From contig NZ_BOMN01000102.1 in the NCBI RefSeq assembly GCF_016862215.1, forward strand, positions 30,006 to 94,005: a stretch of DNA of 64,000 bases. The letters run 5' to 3'. Source of the stretch: Winogradskya humida. Lineage in GTDB: Bacteria > Actinomycetota > Actinomycetes > Mycobacteriales > Micromonosporaceae. Shown piece by piece: positions 16,469-25,075 of the stretch. Each line of letters opens with the position of its first letter. Positions within the stretch are counted from its first letter, which is position 1. Position numbers and translations under genes: made by a program. Under the pieces are notes generated by a model. It had not been told where the DNA came from, ran no database searches, and saw only the letters and a list, made by a program, of their open reading frames with translations.

Positions 16469-17995
16469 GTGATCCGGAAACTTGCCGCAGGAATGGCCGG
16501 GCTCATCCTGGCGGCGCCGCTCCCGGCGGCTGCCGCGCCCCCGGACGCCGCACCGGCCATCGGCATCAACAATCTGACGATGGTGGCGAACGGCGCGATC
16601 GGCATTCAGTACACCGCCATGCGTATCCCGGCCGGTGGTGTCCTGCACGACGTCAGGGCGACCATCGACCTCTCCGGGGTGGCCGGTGTCGTCGCCGTCG
16701 ACTCCCTGACCCAGGGTGACGGCGAGGGCTGCACCCGGACCGCGGATCTGATCACCTGCGACATCGGCACCGCGGACAAGTACGACCTGAGCATCGCGAC
16801 CGTGCGGTACCGGACCGCCGTGGGTGCCGCGGCCGGCGATCAGGGCACCGTGGTGCTCACCGTGACCGGCAAGGAGTTCAAGCCCCTCACCAGGAAGGCG
16901 ACGGTGCTGCTCGCGAAACACGTCGACTACACGGGCGCCCCGTACTTCCAGGACCTCACGGGCAGGCCCGGCGCCACGGTCACGCCGGACCTGGGCGTCT
17001 ACAACCAGGGCCTCGAGACCATCCACGGCATCGACGTGTACTTCCGCCTCGACCCCCGGCTGACACTCACCAAGCGCTACTCCAACTGCTACTACGGGAC
17101 CAGCACCGGCTACTGCCACTTCGACGACGAGCTCGCGCGGACCACCTGGTACACGACGTCCGAGCCGCTCAAGCTGCGGATCAGTCCACAGAGCCCGGCG
17201 CCGTTCTCCGCGGGCACCCGGTTCAACTGGATGACCCCGGCCGACGGTCTGACCGAGCGGGAGAAGGTCGAGGCAGAGAAGCCCGCGAAGGGTACGGCCG
17301 GACAGCTGTCGCTCGTGCGCCGCGTCTCCGCCGCCAAGGCCACGGTCCCGGAGACCGACCCGGATGCCGAGGACATCCTCAACCAGTCCGTCGAGGTCAA
17401 GGTGACGGGCAAGCAGACCGCTGACCTCGCCGCGGTGGGCGCCGTGGTCACCGGCGACGTCGGTGCCACCGTGGTGGCCGGGGTCGGCACCCGCAACCTG
17501 GGGCCGGCGATGGTCGGCGTCTACCTCGGCCCGATCGCGGTGGTCACCGTGACACCGCCCGACGGGACCACCGTCGTCGGCAAGCCCGGCGAGTGCGAGC
17601 CCAGCGGCGGCTCGTACGTGTGCACCCGCAAGGCGGCCGCCCCGTTGCTGCCGGGCGGCAGCGTCGTGTTCCCGTTCACGCTGCGCATCGACAAAGCCGG
17701 CACCCTGCGCGGCCGCGTCGTCAGCAAGGGCGAATGGACGGAGCAGACCCCCGACCACAACCACGGCAACGACACCGCAGCGCTTGTCGTGAACCCGCCG
17801 GCCGCGGGAGGAACCACGCCGCCCGGTGACGACGGCGGGCCCGGGGGCGAGGGCGGGTCCGGGGGCGGCGGCGGCACGCTGCCGATCACCGGGGCGAACG
17901 CCGCGGTGATCGGGGTGGCCGGGGCGCTGCTGATCGCCGGCGGGATCGTGGCGTTCGTGGTCACCCGCCGGCGGAAGTCCCGTTTCGAGGCCTGA
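16469..17995 (+). CDS. LPITG-anchored cell-surface protein
   Basis: A 508-residue exported protein ending in a sortase signal: LPITG, a hydrophobic helix (AVIGVAGALLIAGGIVAFVV) and the basic tail RRRKSRFEA. GTG 16469 is chosen because GGGGAGG lies 8 nt upstream and gives a neat signal peptide ending AAAAPP; ATG 16445 is in frame but has no ribosome site. The body looks like repeated beta-sandwich domains of the DUF11/CARDB sort, with Cys pairs (GCTRTADLITC, NCYYGTSTGYC). A Gly/Pro-rich linker precedes the sorting signal. No sortase gene is in the window. Confidence 0.85.
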   Translation: MIRKLAAGMAGLILAAPLPAAAAPPDAAPAIGINNLTMVANGAIGIQYTAMRIPAGGVLHDVRATIDLSGVAGVVAVDSLTQGDGEGCTRTADLITCDIGTADKYDLSIATVRYRTAVGAAAGDQGTVVLTVTGKEFKPLTRKATVLLAKHVDYTGAPYFQDLTGRPGATVTPDLGVYNQGLETIHGIDVYFRLDPRLTLTKRYSNCYYGTSTGYCHFDDELARTTWYTTSEPLKLRISPQSPAPFSAGTRFNWMTPADGLTEREKVEAEKPAKGTAGQLSLVRRVSAAKATVPETDPDAEDILNQSVEVKVTGKQTADLAAVGAVVTGDVGATVVAGVGTRNLGPAMVGVYLGPIAVVTVTPPDGTTVVGKPGECEPSGGSYVCTRKAAAPLLPGGSVVFPFTLRIDKAGTLRGRVVSKGEWTEQTPDHNHGNDTAALVVNPPAAGGTTPPGDDGGPGGEGGSGGGGGTLPITGANAAVIGVAGALLIAGGIVAFVVTRRRKSRFEA

Positions 17996-18026
17996 CGGCG
18001 GCGGCCTCGCTTTCGGGCGAGAGGGA

Positions 18027-18098
18027 CAGCGCCTGCGCAGGCGGAAGGCTCAGCGCCTGCGCAGGCGGGAGGCTCAGCGGCTGCGCAGGCGGGTGGTG
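18027..18098. repeat. Three 24-bp tandem repeats with internal palindrome
   Basis: Three units start at 18027, 18051 and 18075, each CAGCGCCTGCGCAGGCGG plus six variable bases. Units 1 and 2 contain the perfect palindrome GCCTGCGCAGGC. The third covers the stop codon and last codons of the LPMO gene on the minus strand. The first two lie between convergent genes and could act as a bidirectional hairpin terminator or replication-slippage hot spot. Confidence 0.85.
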
Positions 18099-18991
18099 AG
18101 GGCTGCGGCGCCGGCGAGGGCGATCACCAGGAGGGCGCCCGCGATGATCAGGTGGCCGAGCTGGGCGCGGCCGTCGTCCACCGAGTCGGAGGCGACCGGG
18201 TTCAGGTCCGGGGCCGGGTCGGTGGTGGCCGGCGGGGCGGTGGTCCTGCTGGTCAGCTTGGCCGGGGCCGCCGACTCCTTTTTCCTGCTGGGGGACGGCG
18301 ACGGCGAGGGTGACGGCGACGCGGCGGTCCTGGAGGTCGCCACGACGGCGGCGGGCTTGCCCTTCACCACGAGGTCCGAGCAGGAGTAGTACGTGTCCGG
18401 GGTGCTGGAGGTCTCCCAGACCACGTAGAGCAGTTGCGCGCCGGAGCGGTCCTTCGGGATCTTCACGCTCATGCGGTACGAGCCGTCGCTGAACGTGGGG
18501 TCCTTGAACGTGGCGACCGGGGAGCTGGTCAGGTCGTCCCAGGTCAGGGCCTTGGTCGGGTCGTAGCCCTGCTTGGTCAGGTAGAGCCGGAAGCTGCCCT
18601 TGTGCGGGATCGTGCCCTGGTATCTCACCGCGAGCGTGGCACCGGCGGTGACCTTGGTCGACGGCCAGTCGTCGCGGGCCAGGTCGAGGCCCTTGTAGTT
18701 GGGCAGGCCGCCGCTGCACAGGTGCCCGTCGGGGACGACCGACTTGTCCTTGCCGTTCACGTTCGCGATCCGCAGGTTGTCGAACGAGCCGATGTTCGCG
18801 CCGTTCGCCTTCGCCGCCGCCCTGCACGCCGCCGCGCCGGGCTCCTCGCCGTTCGGGGCGCACGCCGCCGTCCGGCTGATCGGGGTGGTCGGGGCGCCGT
18901 GGGCCAGCGCGGGGACCGCCGGGAGCAGGGCCGTCACCGCGACGACCCCACCGGCGGCGGCGATGGCGGCGAGACTGCGGGCTGACTTCAC
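18074..18991 (-). CDS. AA10 lytic polysaccharide monooxygenase with C-terminal membrane anchor
   Basis: A 305-residue copper enzyme. GTG 18991 is chosen because AGGAGG lies 5 nt upstream. The signal peptide ends VPALA, placing His31 first in the mature protein, as required for the copper histidine brace; the second brace His is His130 in GTIPHKGSF. The family cleaves chitin or cellulose oxidatively. After the catalytic domain comes a Ser/Pro repeat linker and a C-terminal helix (LIIAGALLVIALAGAAAL) with RLRSR. So it is tethered to the membrane rather than secreted, like some AA10 proteins linked to cell-envelope copper or glycan processing. Confidence 0.88.
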   Translation of the reverse strand: MKSARSLAAIAAAGGVVAVTALLPAVPALAHGAPTTPISRTAACAPNGEEPGAAACRAAAKANGANIGSFDNLRIANVNGKDKSVVPDGHLCSGGLPNYKGLDLARDDWPSTKVTAGATLAVRYQGTIPHKGSFRLYLTKQGYDPTKALTWDDLTSSPVATFKDPTFSDGSYRMSVKIPKDRSGAQLLYVVWETSSTPDTYYSCSDLVVKGKPAAVVATSRTAASPSPSPSPSPSRKKESAAPAKLTSRTTAPPATTDPAPDLNPVASDSVDDGRAQLGHLIIAGALLVIALAGAAALTTRLRSR

Positions 18992-19108
18992 GACGACCTC
19001 CTGGCGGGCTTGCATGCGCTCGCAGGGGGTACGGATGGCGTACCCGAATCGTTCACCACGGAGTGCTGTGGTTGCATGGTTTGGCAGGAACTCGACTCAG
19101 GAGGACAC

Positions 19109-19477
19109 ATGGAAAAGCCCGACGTCGGCCCCATCAGCGGTGAGCCGCCGGCCGAGCTGGTCGTGGAGGACCTCACCGTCGGTGACGGCGAGGAGGCGAA
19201 GCCCGGGCACCAGGTGGACGTCCACTACGTGGGTGTGGCGTTCTCCTCGGGCAAGGAGTTCGACGCGTCGTACAACCGGGGTGGCTCGTTCCAGTTCGGT
19301 CTCGGCGCCGGCCAGGTCATCAGCGGCTGGGACCAGGGGGTGGCCGGCATGAAGGTCGGTGGCCGCCGCAAGCTGACCATCCCCCCGCACCTGGGTTACG
19401 GCGCGCGTGGCGCCGGTGGCGTCATCAAGCCCAACGAGACGCTCATCTTCGTGGTGGACCTGCTCGGCGTGAGCTGA
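19109..19477 (+). CDS. FKBP-type peptidyl-prolyl cis-trans isomerase
   Basis: A 122-residue cytoplasmic FKBP. It shows the full FKBP fold: VHYVGVAFSSGKEFDASYNR, FQFGLGAGQVISGWDQGV with the FK506-pocket residues, and LTIPPHLGYGARG near the end. ATG 19109 follows AGGAGG. It assists folding by proline isomerisation. A GC hairpin terminator lies 21 nt after the stop. Confidence 0.95.
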   Translation: MEKPDVGPISGEPPAELVVEDLTVGDGEEAKPGHQVDVHYVGVAFSSGKEFDASYNRGGSFQFGLGAGQVISGWDQGVAGMKVGGRRKLTIPPHLGYGARGAGGVIKPNETLIFVVDLLGVS

Positions 19478-19498
19478 CGCAGGGACGGCATGCCGGCC

Positions 19499-19529
19499 GG
19501 GCCGGGACGGGGTTCTCCTGTCCCGGCCC
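19499..19529 (+). terminator. Hairpin terminator after FKBP gene
   Basis: GGGCCGGGAC at 19499-19508 pairs perfectly with GTCCCGGCCC at 19520-19529 across an 11-nt loop. The T-run after it (GTTCGTTTCC) is weak. It sits between convergent genes and may serve both. Confidence 0.7.
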
Positions 19530-19573
19530 GTTCGTTTCCTGCTCCGGGCCGTCGCCGGGGTATTCGAACGGGC

Positions 19574-20452
19574 TCACTGCCCCGCCTTGAGGTCGGCGCA
19601 GCCCGTCTCGTCGGGCAGCAGCGGCCGGAAGCGGATCGACCAGGTGTTGCCGCCGTAGCCCCACGCGGTGTTGGTCTTGGCCTTGGCCGCGGCGGCGAGG
19701 ACGGTGTCGCCCTGCTCGCCGGTGGCGGTGACGCAGGTCAGCTCGGCGCCCTCCGCGAGCGGCTCACCGGGCAGCGCCGCGCCGGGCCACTCGATCGTCT
19801 CCGGGCGGACCGCGTCGTCGGTGGCCACGTAGGGCGTGACGATGGCGGCGATGATCTCCGGCTTGTACTGCACGGGCGCGATCTTCGTCAGGGTGATCTT
19901 GTTGACGTCGTCGAGGTAGGCCTTCAGCTTCGTGCGGGCCGCCTGCTGCGCCGCGGTGAGCGCCGAGTCGTTCGCCCGTGCCTCGTTGAGCGCCTCGGCC
20001 GCCACGGTGTGCCGGCCCGCCGCGGTCACGGCGGTGACCTGGGTGCTGGGGACGTCGGCGACGCCGGGCTGGCCGAAGTCGGTGCCCTCGGTGACGCCCG
20101 CCGCGGCCGATTTCCCGGCCAGCGCCCGCGCCTGCTCCGGGTCGATCATCACGACCTGCAGGTTGGGCAGCGCGGGACCGGGATAGATCGCCGGCACCGG
20201 GCCCTCGGTGATGACCCGGCCGTCCGCGTAGATGCTGATCTGGGGCAGCCGCCCGGAGCGCATGCTGGGGGCCACGAAACCGCCGACCTGCTCGACGCGC
20301 AACAGCAGATCGTCCGCGCTCCCGGCTGCGGGAGGCGCGGACGAGGAGGGTGCAGAACCCGCTACGGGGGACGTGCCGGCGTTGGCGCACGCGCTGATCA
20401 GGAACAACGTGGCGGCGGCTGCGGCCGTCGGGAAACCGCGAAATGTCGTCAT
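19574..20452 (-). CDS. Hypothetical lipoprotein
   Basis: A 292-residue lipoprotein with signal peptide and lipobox LISAC near residue 22, then a Ser/Ala/Pro-rich linker. The body contains no domain I can name. It has repeated strands such as LPQISIYADGRVITEGP and a C-terminal GNTWSIRFRPLLPDETGC. The pair of Cys residues near the end (LTCVTATG and TGCADL) may form a disulfide. It probably sits on the outer face of the membrane. Confidence 0.8.
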   Translation of the reverse strand: MTTFRGFPTAAAAATLFLISACANAGTSPVAGSAPSSSAPPAAGSADDLLLRVEQVGGFVAPSMRSGRLPQISIYADGRVITEGPVPAIYPGPALPNLQVVMIDPEQARALAGKSAAAGVTEGTDFGQPGVADVPSTQVTAVTAAGRHTVAAEALNEARANDSALTAAQQAARTKLKAYLDDVNKITLTKIAPVQYKPEIIAAIVTPYVATDDAVRPETIEWPGAALPGEPLAEGAELTCVTATGEQGDTVLAAAAKAKTNTAWGYGGNTWSIRFRPLLPDETGCADLKAGQ

Positions 20453-20508
20453 ACCGCCTCAGACGTGCTCCCCCGGCGACGGGTTCCCGGCTGATCCGAT
20501 CAAAATGC

Positions 20509-20540
20509 GGTGGCCGGCCCCGGCAACGGGACCGGCCACC
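20509..20540 (-). terminator. Terminator downstream of polyol transporter operon
   Basis: GGTGGCCGG at 20509-20517 pairs with CCGGCCACC at 20532-20540. Inside, after one mismatch, a further 4-bp stem closes a GCAA tetraloop. On the minus strand it is followed by GCATTTTGATC, so it most likely ends the operon whose last stop is at 20610. On the plus strand TTCTT follows. Confidence 0.7.
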
Positions 20541-20546
20541 TTCTTA

Positions 20547-20610
20547 CACGGGGCGGGATAAAGCTTAAAGAGGGCCTGCACGGGGCGGGACAAGGCTTCG
20601 GGAGGGGGCT
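20547..20610. repeat. Imperfect 32-bp direct duplication at operon end
   Basis: Positions 20547-20578 and 20579-20610 are two diverged copies sharing CACGGGGCGGGA and then alternating matches. The second copy reaches the stop codon of the last permease gene. Confidence 0.6.
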
Positions 20611-21464
20611 TATTTGACCGAACCCAGGGAGAGGCCCTGGACGAGTTTGTCCTGGGCGGCGAACCCGGCGGCGAGCACCGGCAGCGAGACCACGAACGCG
20701 GCCGCGCAGAGCTGGGCGAGGAAGAGGCCCTGGCTGGTCACGAAGCTGGTGAGGAACACCGGCGCGGTCTCGGCGACGGTGGCGGTGAGGACCCGCGCGA
20801 AGAGCAGCTCGTTCCAGCTGAAGATGAAGCAGATCAGCGCGGTGGCGGCGATGCCCGGCATGACGACCGGCGCGATCACCGAGCTCAGGGTCCGGGTCAG
20901 GCTCGCGCCGTCCATGGACGCTGCCTCGAGCATCTCGACGGGGACCTCGGAGAGGAACGAGCGCATCATCCAGACGGCGATCGGCAGGTTCATCGCGGTG
21001 TAGAAGACGATCAGCAGCCAGATGTTGTCGAGCAGGCCACTGTTCTGCGCGAACAGGTACAGCGGGAGCAGACCGGCGACGACCGGCAGCATCTTGGTGG
21101 ACAGGAAGAAGAACAGCACGTCGGTCCACTTGCGGACGGGCTTGATGCTCAGGGCGTACGCGGCCGGGAACGCCAGCAGCAGCACCAGCGCGGTCGACAG
21201 GATGCTGGCGGTCAGCGAGTTGAGCAGCGGCGGCCACGGGCTGGCGCCGCCGGTGAAGAACTCGCGGTAGCCCTCCAGCGTCAGCGGCGCGAGGACGGCG
21301 GGCGGGTTCGTGGCGGCGTCGGCCTCGCTGTGCAGGGAGGTGAGCACCATCCAGACGACGGGCAGGACGAAGAGGATCCCCACGACCCAGGCGAGCAGGG
21401 TCAGCCAGATGCCGCCGCGTTCCTTCTTCTTGGGTACGGCGGGTGCCGCGGTGAGCGTACTCAT
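20610..21464 (-). CDS. Carbohydrate ABC transporter permease, MalG/SmoG type
   Basis: A 284-residue inner-membrane permease with six helices. The EAA loop is seen as VEMLEAASMDGASLTRTL. The C-terminal FAAQDKLVQGLSLGSVK ending is typical of MalG-type permeases. ATG 21464 overlaps the stop of the partner permease (ATGA at 21461-21464). It forms the translocation channel with that partner. No ATPase gene is in the operon, as is usual for actinobacterial sugar importers that share an MsiK-type ATPase. Confidence 0.93.
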   Translation of the reverse strand: MSTLTAAPAVPKKKERGGIWLTLLAWVVGILFVLPVVWMVLTSLHSEADAATNPPAVLAPLTLEGYREFFTGGASPWPPLLNSLTASILSTALVLLLAFPAAYALSIKPVRKWTDVLFFFLSTKMLPVVAGLLPLYLFAQNSGLLDNIWLLIVFYTAMNLPIAVWMMRSFLSEVPVEMLEAASMDGASLTRTLSSVIAPVVMPGIAATALICFIFSWNELLFARVLTATVAETAPVFLTSFVTSQGLFLAQLCAAAFVVSLPVLAAGFAAQDKLVQGLSLGSVK

Positions 21465-22423
21465 CGGCCCGGGTCCTCCTTGAACAGCGACGAGACGGTA
21501 CGCAGCGCGAACGTCGCGATGACGATGGTGCCGACGACCACGATCACGGCCGCCGCGGAGGCCCGTCCGTAGTCGTGCGCCTGGTAGAAGATCTGGTAGA
21601 TCGTGTACGGCAGGTTGGCCGTGCCCAGGCCACCGGACGTGATCGTGAAGACCGCGTCGAAGTTCTGCACGATGTAGATGGAGCCGAGCAGCGCGCCGAG
21701 CTCGAGGTACTGGCGCAGGTGCGGCAGCGTCATCGAGCGGAAGATCTGCCAGCTGCTCGCGCCGTCGATGCGCGCGGCCTCGACCACGTCGAGGGGGCGT
21801 CCCTGCAGCCCGGCCAGCAGGATCAGCATCATGAACGGCGTCCACTGCCAGACCAGCGCGAAGATCACCGACCAGAGCGGCATGTTGCTGATCCAGTCGG
21901 GCTGCGGCGGGTTGTCCGAGCCGAACAGCGACCAGATCCAGGTGAGCGCGCCGTTGAACAGGCCGTACTCGGGGTTGTAGAGGGCGTGCTTCCAGAGCAG
22001 CGCGGCGGCGACCGGCACGACCAGGAACGGCGCGATCATCATCGTGCGGACCGCGCCCCGGCCCCGGAACTTGCGGTCCAGCAGCAGCGCGATCCCCAGG
22101 CCCAGCAGCAGGCTGATCAGGACGACGCCCACGGTGAGCAGGATCGTCGTCCAGACCGCATCGCGCATGTTGACGTCGGTGAACACGCGCCGGAAGTTGT
22201 CGACACCCGCGAAGCCGACCTCGTCGGGGTAGTACGCGTTCCAGTCCATGAAGGAGATCACCAGCGTCGCCACGAACGGCAGCTGGGTCACCACGATCAT
22301 GAAGATCAGCGCGGGCAGCAGCGGTGCACGGCGTACCCATCCGGCCGCCCGGCTCGCCCCGCCGGACGGTTTCGGCTTGGGCTCCCCGGTGCGGCCCCTG
22401 GTCTTCTCCGCCACGGATGTCAT
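21461..22423 (-). CDS. Carbohydrate ABC transporter permease, MalF/SmoF type
   Basis: A 320-residue permease with a charged N-terminal tail (residues 1-30), then helices beginning at LLPALIFMIVVTQLPFVATL. The EAA loop reads PLDVVEAARIDGASSWQIF. It lies 4 nt after the binding-protein stop and overlaps the second permease by 4 bp, giving the order binding protein, MalF-type, MalG-type. It would pair with the MalG-type protein. Confidence 0.93.
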   Translation of the reverse strand: MTSVAEKTRGRTGEPKPKPSGGASRAAGWVRRAPLLPALIFMIVVTQLPFVATLVISFMDWNAYYPDEVGFAGVDNFRRVFTDVNMRDAVWTTILLTVGVVLISLLLGLGIALLLDRKFRGRGAVRTMMIAPFLVVPVAAALLWKHALYNPEYGLFNGALTWIWSLFGSDNPPQPDWISNMPLWSVIFALVWQWTPFMMLILLAGLQGRPLDVVEAARIDGASSWQIFRSMTLPHLRQYLELGALLGSIYIVQNFDAVFTITSGGLGTANLPYTIYQIFYQAHDYGRASAAAVIVVVGTIVIATFALRTVSSLFKEDPGR

Positions 22424-22427
22424 GACC

Positions 22428-23780
22428 TCACCCCTCCCGGGAGCGGTAGCGTTCGGCCACGTCGTCGGCGAGGCGCTGGCCGCGTTTCAGGGCTTCGCCG
22501 ACGCTCATCTGCCCGGCTATCGCGGAGCTCACGTACTGCGAGACCTGGGTGCCGAGATCGGTGAACTCGGGGATGTCCACGAACTGGATGCCGATCGCGG
22601 GGCGCGGCTGCACCCCCGGGTTGCGCGGGTCGGCGCCGGAGATGGCCTGCTCGGTGGGGCCGGCGAACGCCGACGCCTCCTTGAGGTAGTCCGGGTTGGC
22701 GTACGTGGAGGCGCGTTTGCCGGCGGGGACCTTCGACCAGCCGAGCTGACCGCCGACGAGCTCCTCGTACTGCTTGCTGGACGCCCAGGAGATGAACTTC
22801 CAGGCGTTGTCCTTCTTCGTGCTGGCCTGCTGGATGCTCCACGACCACGCGTACAGCCAGCCGGCGCTCGGGGTCTTCACCACGGGGGCGGCGACATAGC
22901 CGATCTTGCCTTTGACCGGGGAGTCGGCCGCCTCGAGGGAACCAGCCGCGCTCGTGGCGTCGTACCACATGGCGACGTTGCCCTGGATCAGGTTGTTCAG
23001 GCACTCCGTGAAGCCGGCCTGCGGGGCACCGACCTCGCCGTGCTCGCGGACGAGATCGACGTAGAACGTGGTCGCTTCCTCGAACTCGGGCGAGTCGACC
23101 TGCGCGTTCCAGTCCTTGTCGAACCAGGTGCCGCCGAACGTGTTCACCACCGTGGTGAGCGGGGCGAAGATCTGGCCCCAGCCGGGCTGGCCGCGCAGGC
23201 AGATCCCGGCCATCCCCGCCTGTTTGCCGTCGACCTGCGCCGCGATGTCGGCGACCTGCTGCCACGTCGGCTTCGGCGGCATCGTGAGGCCCTGCGCGTC
23301 GAGCACGTCCTTGCGGTACATCAGGAACGAGGACTCGCCGTAGAAGGGCTCGCCGTAGAGCTTGCCGTCGTCGGCGGTGAGCGACTTGGTCATCGGGGGC
23401 AGGATGTCGCTCTGGTCGAACGTGGAGTCGGCCTTGACGTAGTCGTCGAGCGGCGCGATCCACTTCGACTTCGCGTAGATCGGGATCTCGAAGTTGCTCA
23501 GCGAGGCGACGTCGTACTGGCCGGCCTGGCTGGAGAACTCCTGACTGATCTTGTCGCGGACGTCGTTCTCGGGCAGCACCGTGAAGTTGACCGAGATGCC
23601 GGTCTGCTTCGTGAAGTTCTGCGCGGTCAGCCGTTGCAGATCGATCATCTGCGGGTTGTTGACCATCAGCACGTCGATGCTGTTCGCCCCGCCGCCGCCG
23701 GCGCTGTCACCGCCCCAGCCCGCACAGCCGGAAACTCCCAGGAGACAGGCGGCTGCGGCGGCGAGAAATGCGCGGCTCAT
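22428..23780 (-). CDS. Sugar/polyol ABC transporter substrate-binding lipoprotein, SmoE-like
   Basis: A 450-residue lipoprotein with lipobox GVSGC at about residue 19 followed by a Gly-rich linker. It is a family 1 solute-binding protein. Stretches such as GQYDVASLSNFEIPIYAKS and GEPFYGESSFLMYRKDVLD match my recollection of the sorbitol/mannitol-binding SmoE group, so a polyol is the likely substrate. No polyol dehydrogenase or regulator is adjacent. A partly palindromic GACATCGATATC at 23801-23812, 21 nt upstream of the start, could be an operator. Confidence 0.87.
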   Translation of the reverse strand: MSRAFLAAAAACLLGVSGCAGWGGDSAGGGGANSIDVLMVNNPQMIDLQRLTAQNFTKQTGISVNFTVLPENDVRDKISQEFSSQAGQYDVASLSNFEIPIYAKSKWIAPLDDYVKADSTFDQSDILPPMTKSLTADDGKLYGEPFYGESSFLMYRKDVLDAQGLTMPPKPTWQQVADIAAQVDGKQAGMAGICLRGQPGWGQIFAPLTTVVNTFGGTWFDKDWNAQVDSPEFEEATTFYVDLVREHGEVGAPQAGFTECLNNLIQGNVAMWYDATSAAGSLEAADSPVKGKIGYVAAPVVKTPSAGWLYAWSWSIQQASTKKDNAWKFISWASSKQYEELVGGQLGWSKVPAGKRASTYANPDYLKEASAFAGPTEQAISGADPRNPGVQPRPAIGIQFVDIPEFTDLGTQVSQYVSSAIAGQMSVGEALKRGQRLADDVAERYRSREG

Positions 23781-23864
23781 AGGGCCTCCCCATCGAGGCA
23801 GACATCGATATCCGCCTCAGTAGATGCCGAGATCGACACCGTGTCAACCGCGCATCACTTTCCG

Positions 23865-24074
23865 TTAAAGGACCACCTTGGCGCTGTTACCGTTCACCGC
23901 CACGACGTCGCCGGGGTGCAACTGCCGCCCCCGGCGGGTGTCGATCTCACCGTTGACCTTCACGTCGCCGTCGGCGATCACCAGCTTGGCCTCGCCGCCC
24001 GTCTCGATGAGGTCGGCCAGTTTCAGGAACTGTCCGAGTCTGATCATGTCGCTGCCGATTGCTACTTCACGCAT
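23865..24074 (-). CDS. S4-domain RNA-binding protein, YbcJ-like
   Basis: A 69-residue protein that is little more than one S4 RNA-binding domain: MIRLGQFLKLADLIETGGE, then VKVNGEIDTRRGRQLHPGD. ATG 24074 is chosen because GGAG lies 9 nt upstream; an in-frame upstream start at 24101 adds nine unlikely residues. The small YbcJ/YaaA group is thought to bind structured RNA, but its role is poorly known. Confidence 0.88.
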   Translation of the reverse strand: MREVAIGSDMIRLGQFLKLADLIETGGEAKLVIADGDVKVNGEIDTRRGRQLHPGDVVAVNGNSAKVVL

Positions 24075-24154
24075 GCGTTCATTCTCCGGCACGGCCCGCA
24101 AAGAAATTTTCCGAGGCGTTGAACCATTCGGCGGTGTGAGACGAACTACCCCAC

Positions 24155-24970
24155 GTGAGTCGACTCGAGAAGCACCGCCGGGCGGGCATCCTGGCTGCCA
24201 CCGTCGCCACCGGCGTGCTCGGTTTCGCGGCCCCGGCCGCCGCCGGCGTGACGGTCAACCCGCCCAGCGCACCGCAGGGCAGCGGCCAGGACATCGCGTT
24301 CAAGGTCACCAACACCGCGCAGACCCCGATCACCAAGGTCAAGCTCGTGCTGCCCGCCGATCTCCCGGTGGCGGAGATCTATCCGCTGTCGGTCGAGAAC
24401 TGGGCGCCGGTCATCGAGACGAAGCAGCTCGACACCCCCGTGACGTCCACGGACGGCAGCAAGATCACCCAGATGACCGCCTCGATCACCTGGGTCGCGG
24501 CCGCCGGCAAGGAGCTCGCCCCCGGCGCGTCCACCGACCTGACCACGGCGATGGGCCCGATGCCGGGCACGTCGTCGATGGCGTTCAAGGTCGAGGCCAC
24601 GTATGCCGACCCCGCCAAGGGTGTGCCGCTGTCGCCGGTGTCGATCTCGCTGACCCCGGCGGTCGCGGGCCAGGAGTACGGCGGGCACGCGAGCCACACG
24701 GGCGGCGGGACGGCCGATACGGACAACACCGCGCTGGACGCGTACGTTCAGCAGGCTCTGGCCGAAAGTGCCGGCAGTGACGGACCCGGTTTCTGGACCG
24801 TCGCGGGGTGGGTCGTCGCCCTGCTGGCCGCCGCGGCCGCCGCGATTTCGATCATGCGGTCCCGCAGGCAGCGCCCGGCCGCCAGTGCCGAGGCCGGCAG
24901 CGCGGAACCGGAGAAGAAGGAGCTCGTGACAGCGTCGTCGTGGCGCTACCAGGAGCCCGAGGAGAAGTAA
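24155..24970 (+). CDS. DUF1775 (YcnI-like) envelope protein lacking the copper His
   Basis: A 271-residue exported protein: signal peptide, a DUF1775 domain (residues about 30-170), a linker, and one C-terminal helix (VAGWVVALLAAAAAAISIM) with a charged cytoplasmic tail. In copper-binding YcnI the mature protein starts with His (AHVTV). Here the same place reads AGVTVNP, with Gly31, so the known copper ligand is absent. Family members often sit with CopC/CopD genes; none are here. It starts at GTG 24155, and a strong terminator follows. Confidence 0.85.
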   Translation: MSRLEKHRRAGILAATVATGVLGFAAPAAAGVTVNPPSAPQGSGQDIAFKVTNTAQTPITKVKLVLPADLPVAEIYPLSVENWAPVIETKQLDTPVTSTDGSKITQMTASITWVAAAGKELAPGASTDLTTAMGPMPGTSSMAFKVEATYADPAKGVPLSPVSISLTPAVAGQEYGGHASHTGGGTADTDNTALDAYVQQALAESAGSDGPGFWTVAGWVVALLAAAAAAISIMRSRRQRPAASAEAGSAEPEKKELVTASSWRYQEPEEK

Positions 24971-24975
24971 GAAGA

Positions 24976-25065
24976 CGTCCGCGCAGAGGTGGGCGCGGAC
25001 ATGTCGTGACGAAGCGCGTGGGGCGCGGGGCACGACATGCGGGTGGGGTCCAGGGCAAGACCCAC
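24976..25065. other. Series of three hairpins in convergent intergenic region
   Basis: Three inverted repeats follow each other: GTCCGCGC/GCGCGGAC at 24976-24999, CATGTCGTG/CACGACATG at 24999-25039, and a weaker GGGTC/GACCC pair within 25043-25065. With the terminator hairpin at 25076 they fill nearly the whole space between two convergent genes. Confidence 0.65.
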
Positions 25066-25075
25066 GACCTGCGTC

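Noticed and set aside
20610..22340. 576-codon frame joining both polyol permeases
   Set aside because: Its first half is an out-of-frame reading of the MalF-type permease; the real MalG-type start is ATG 21464.
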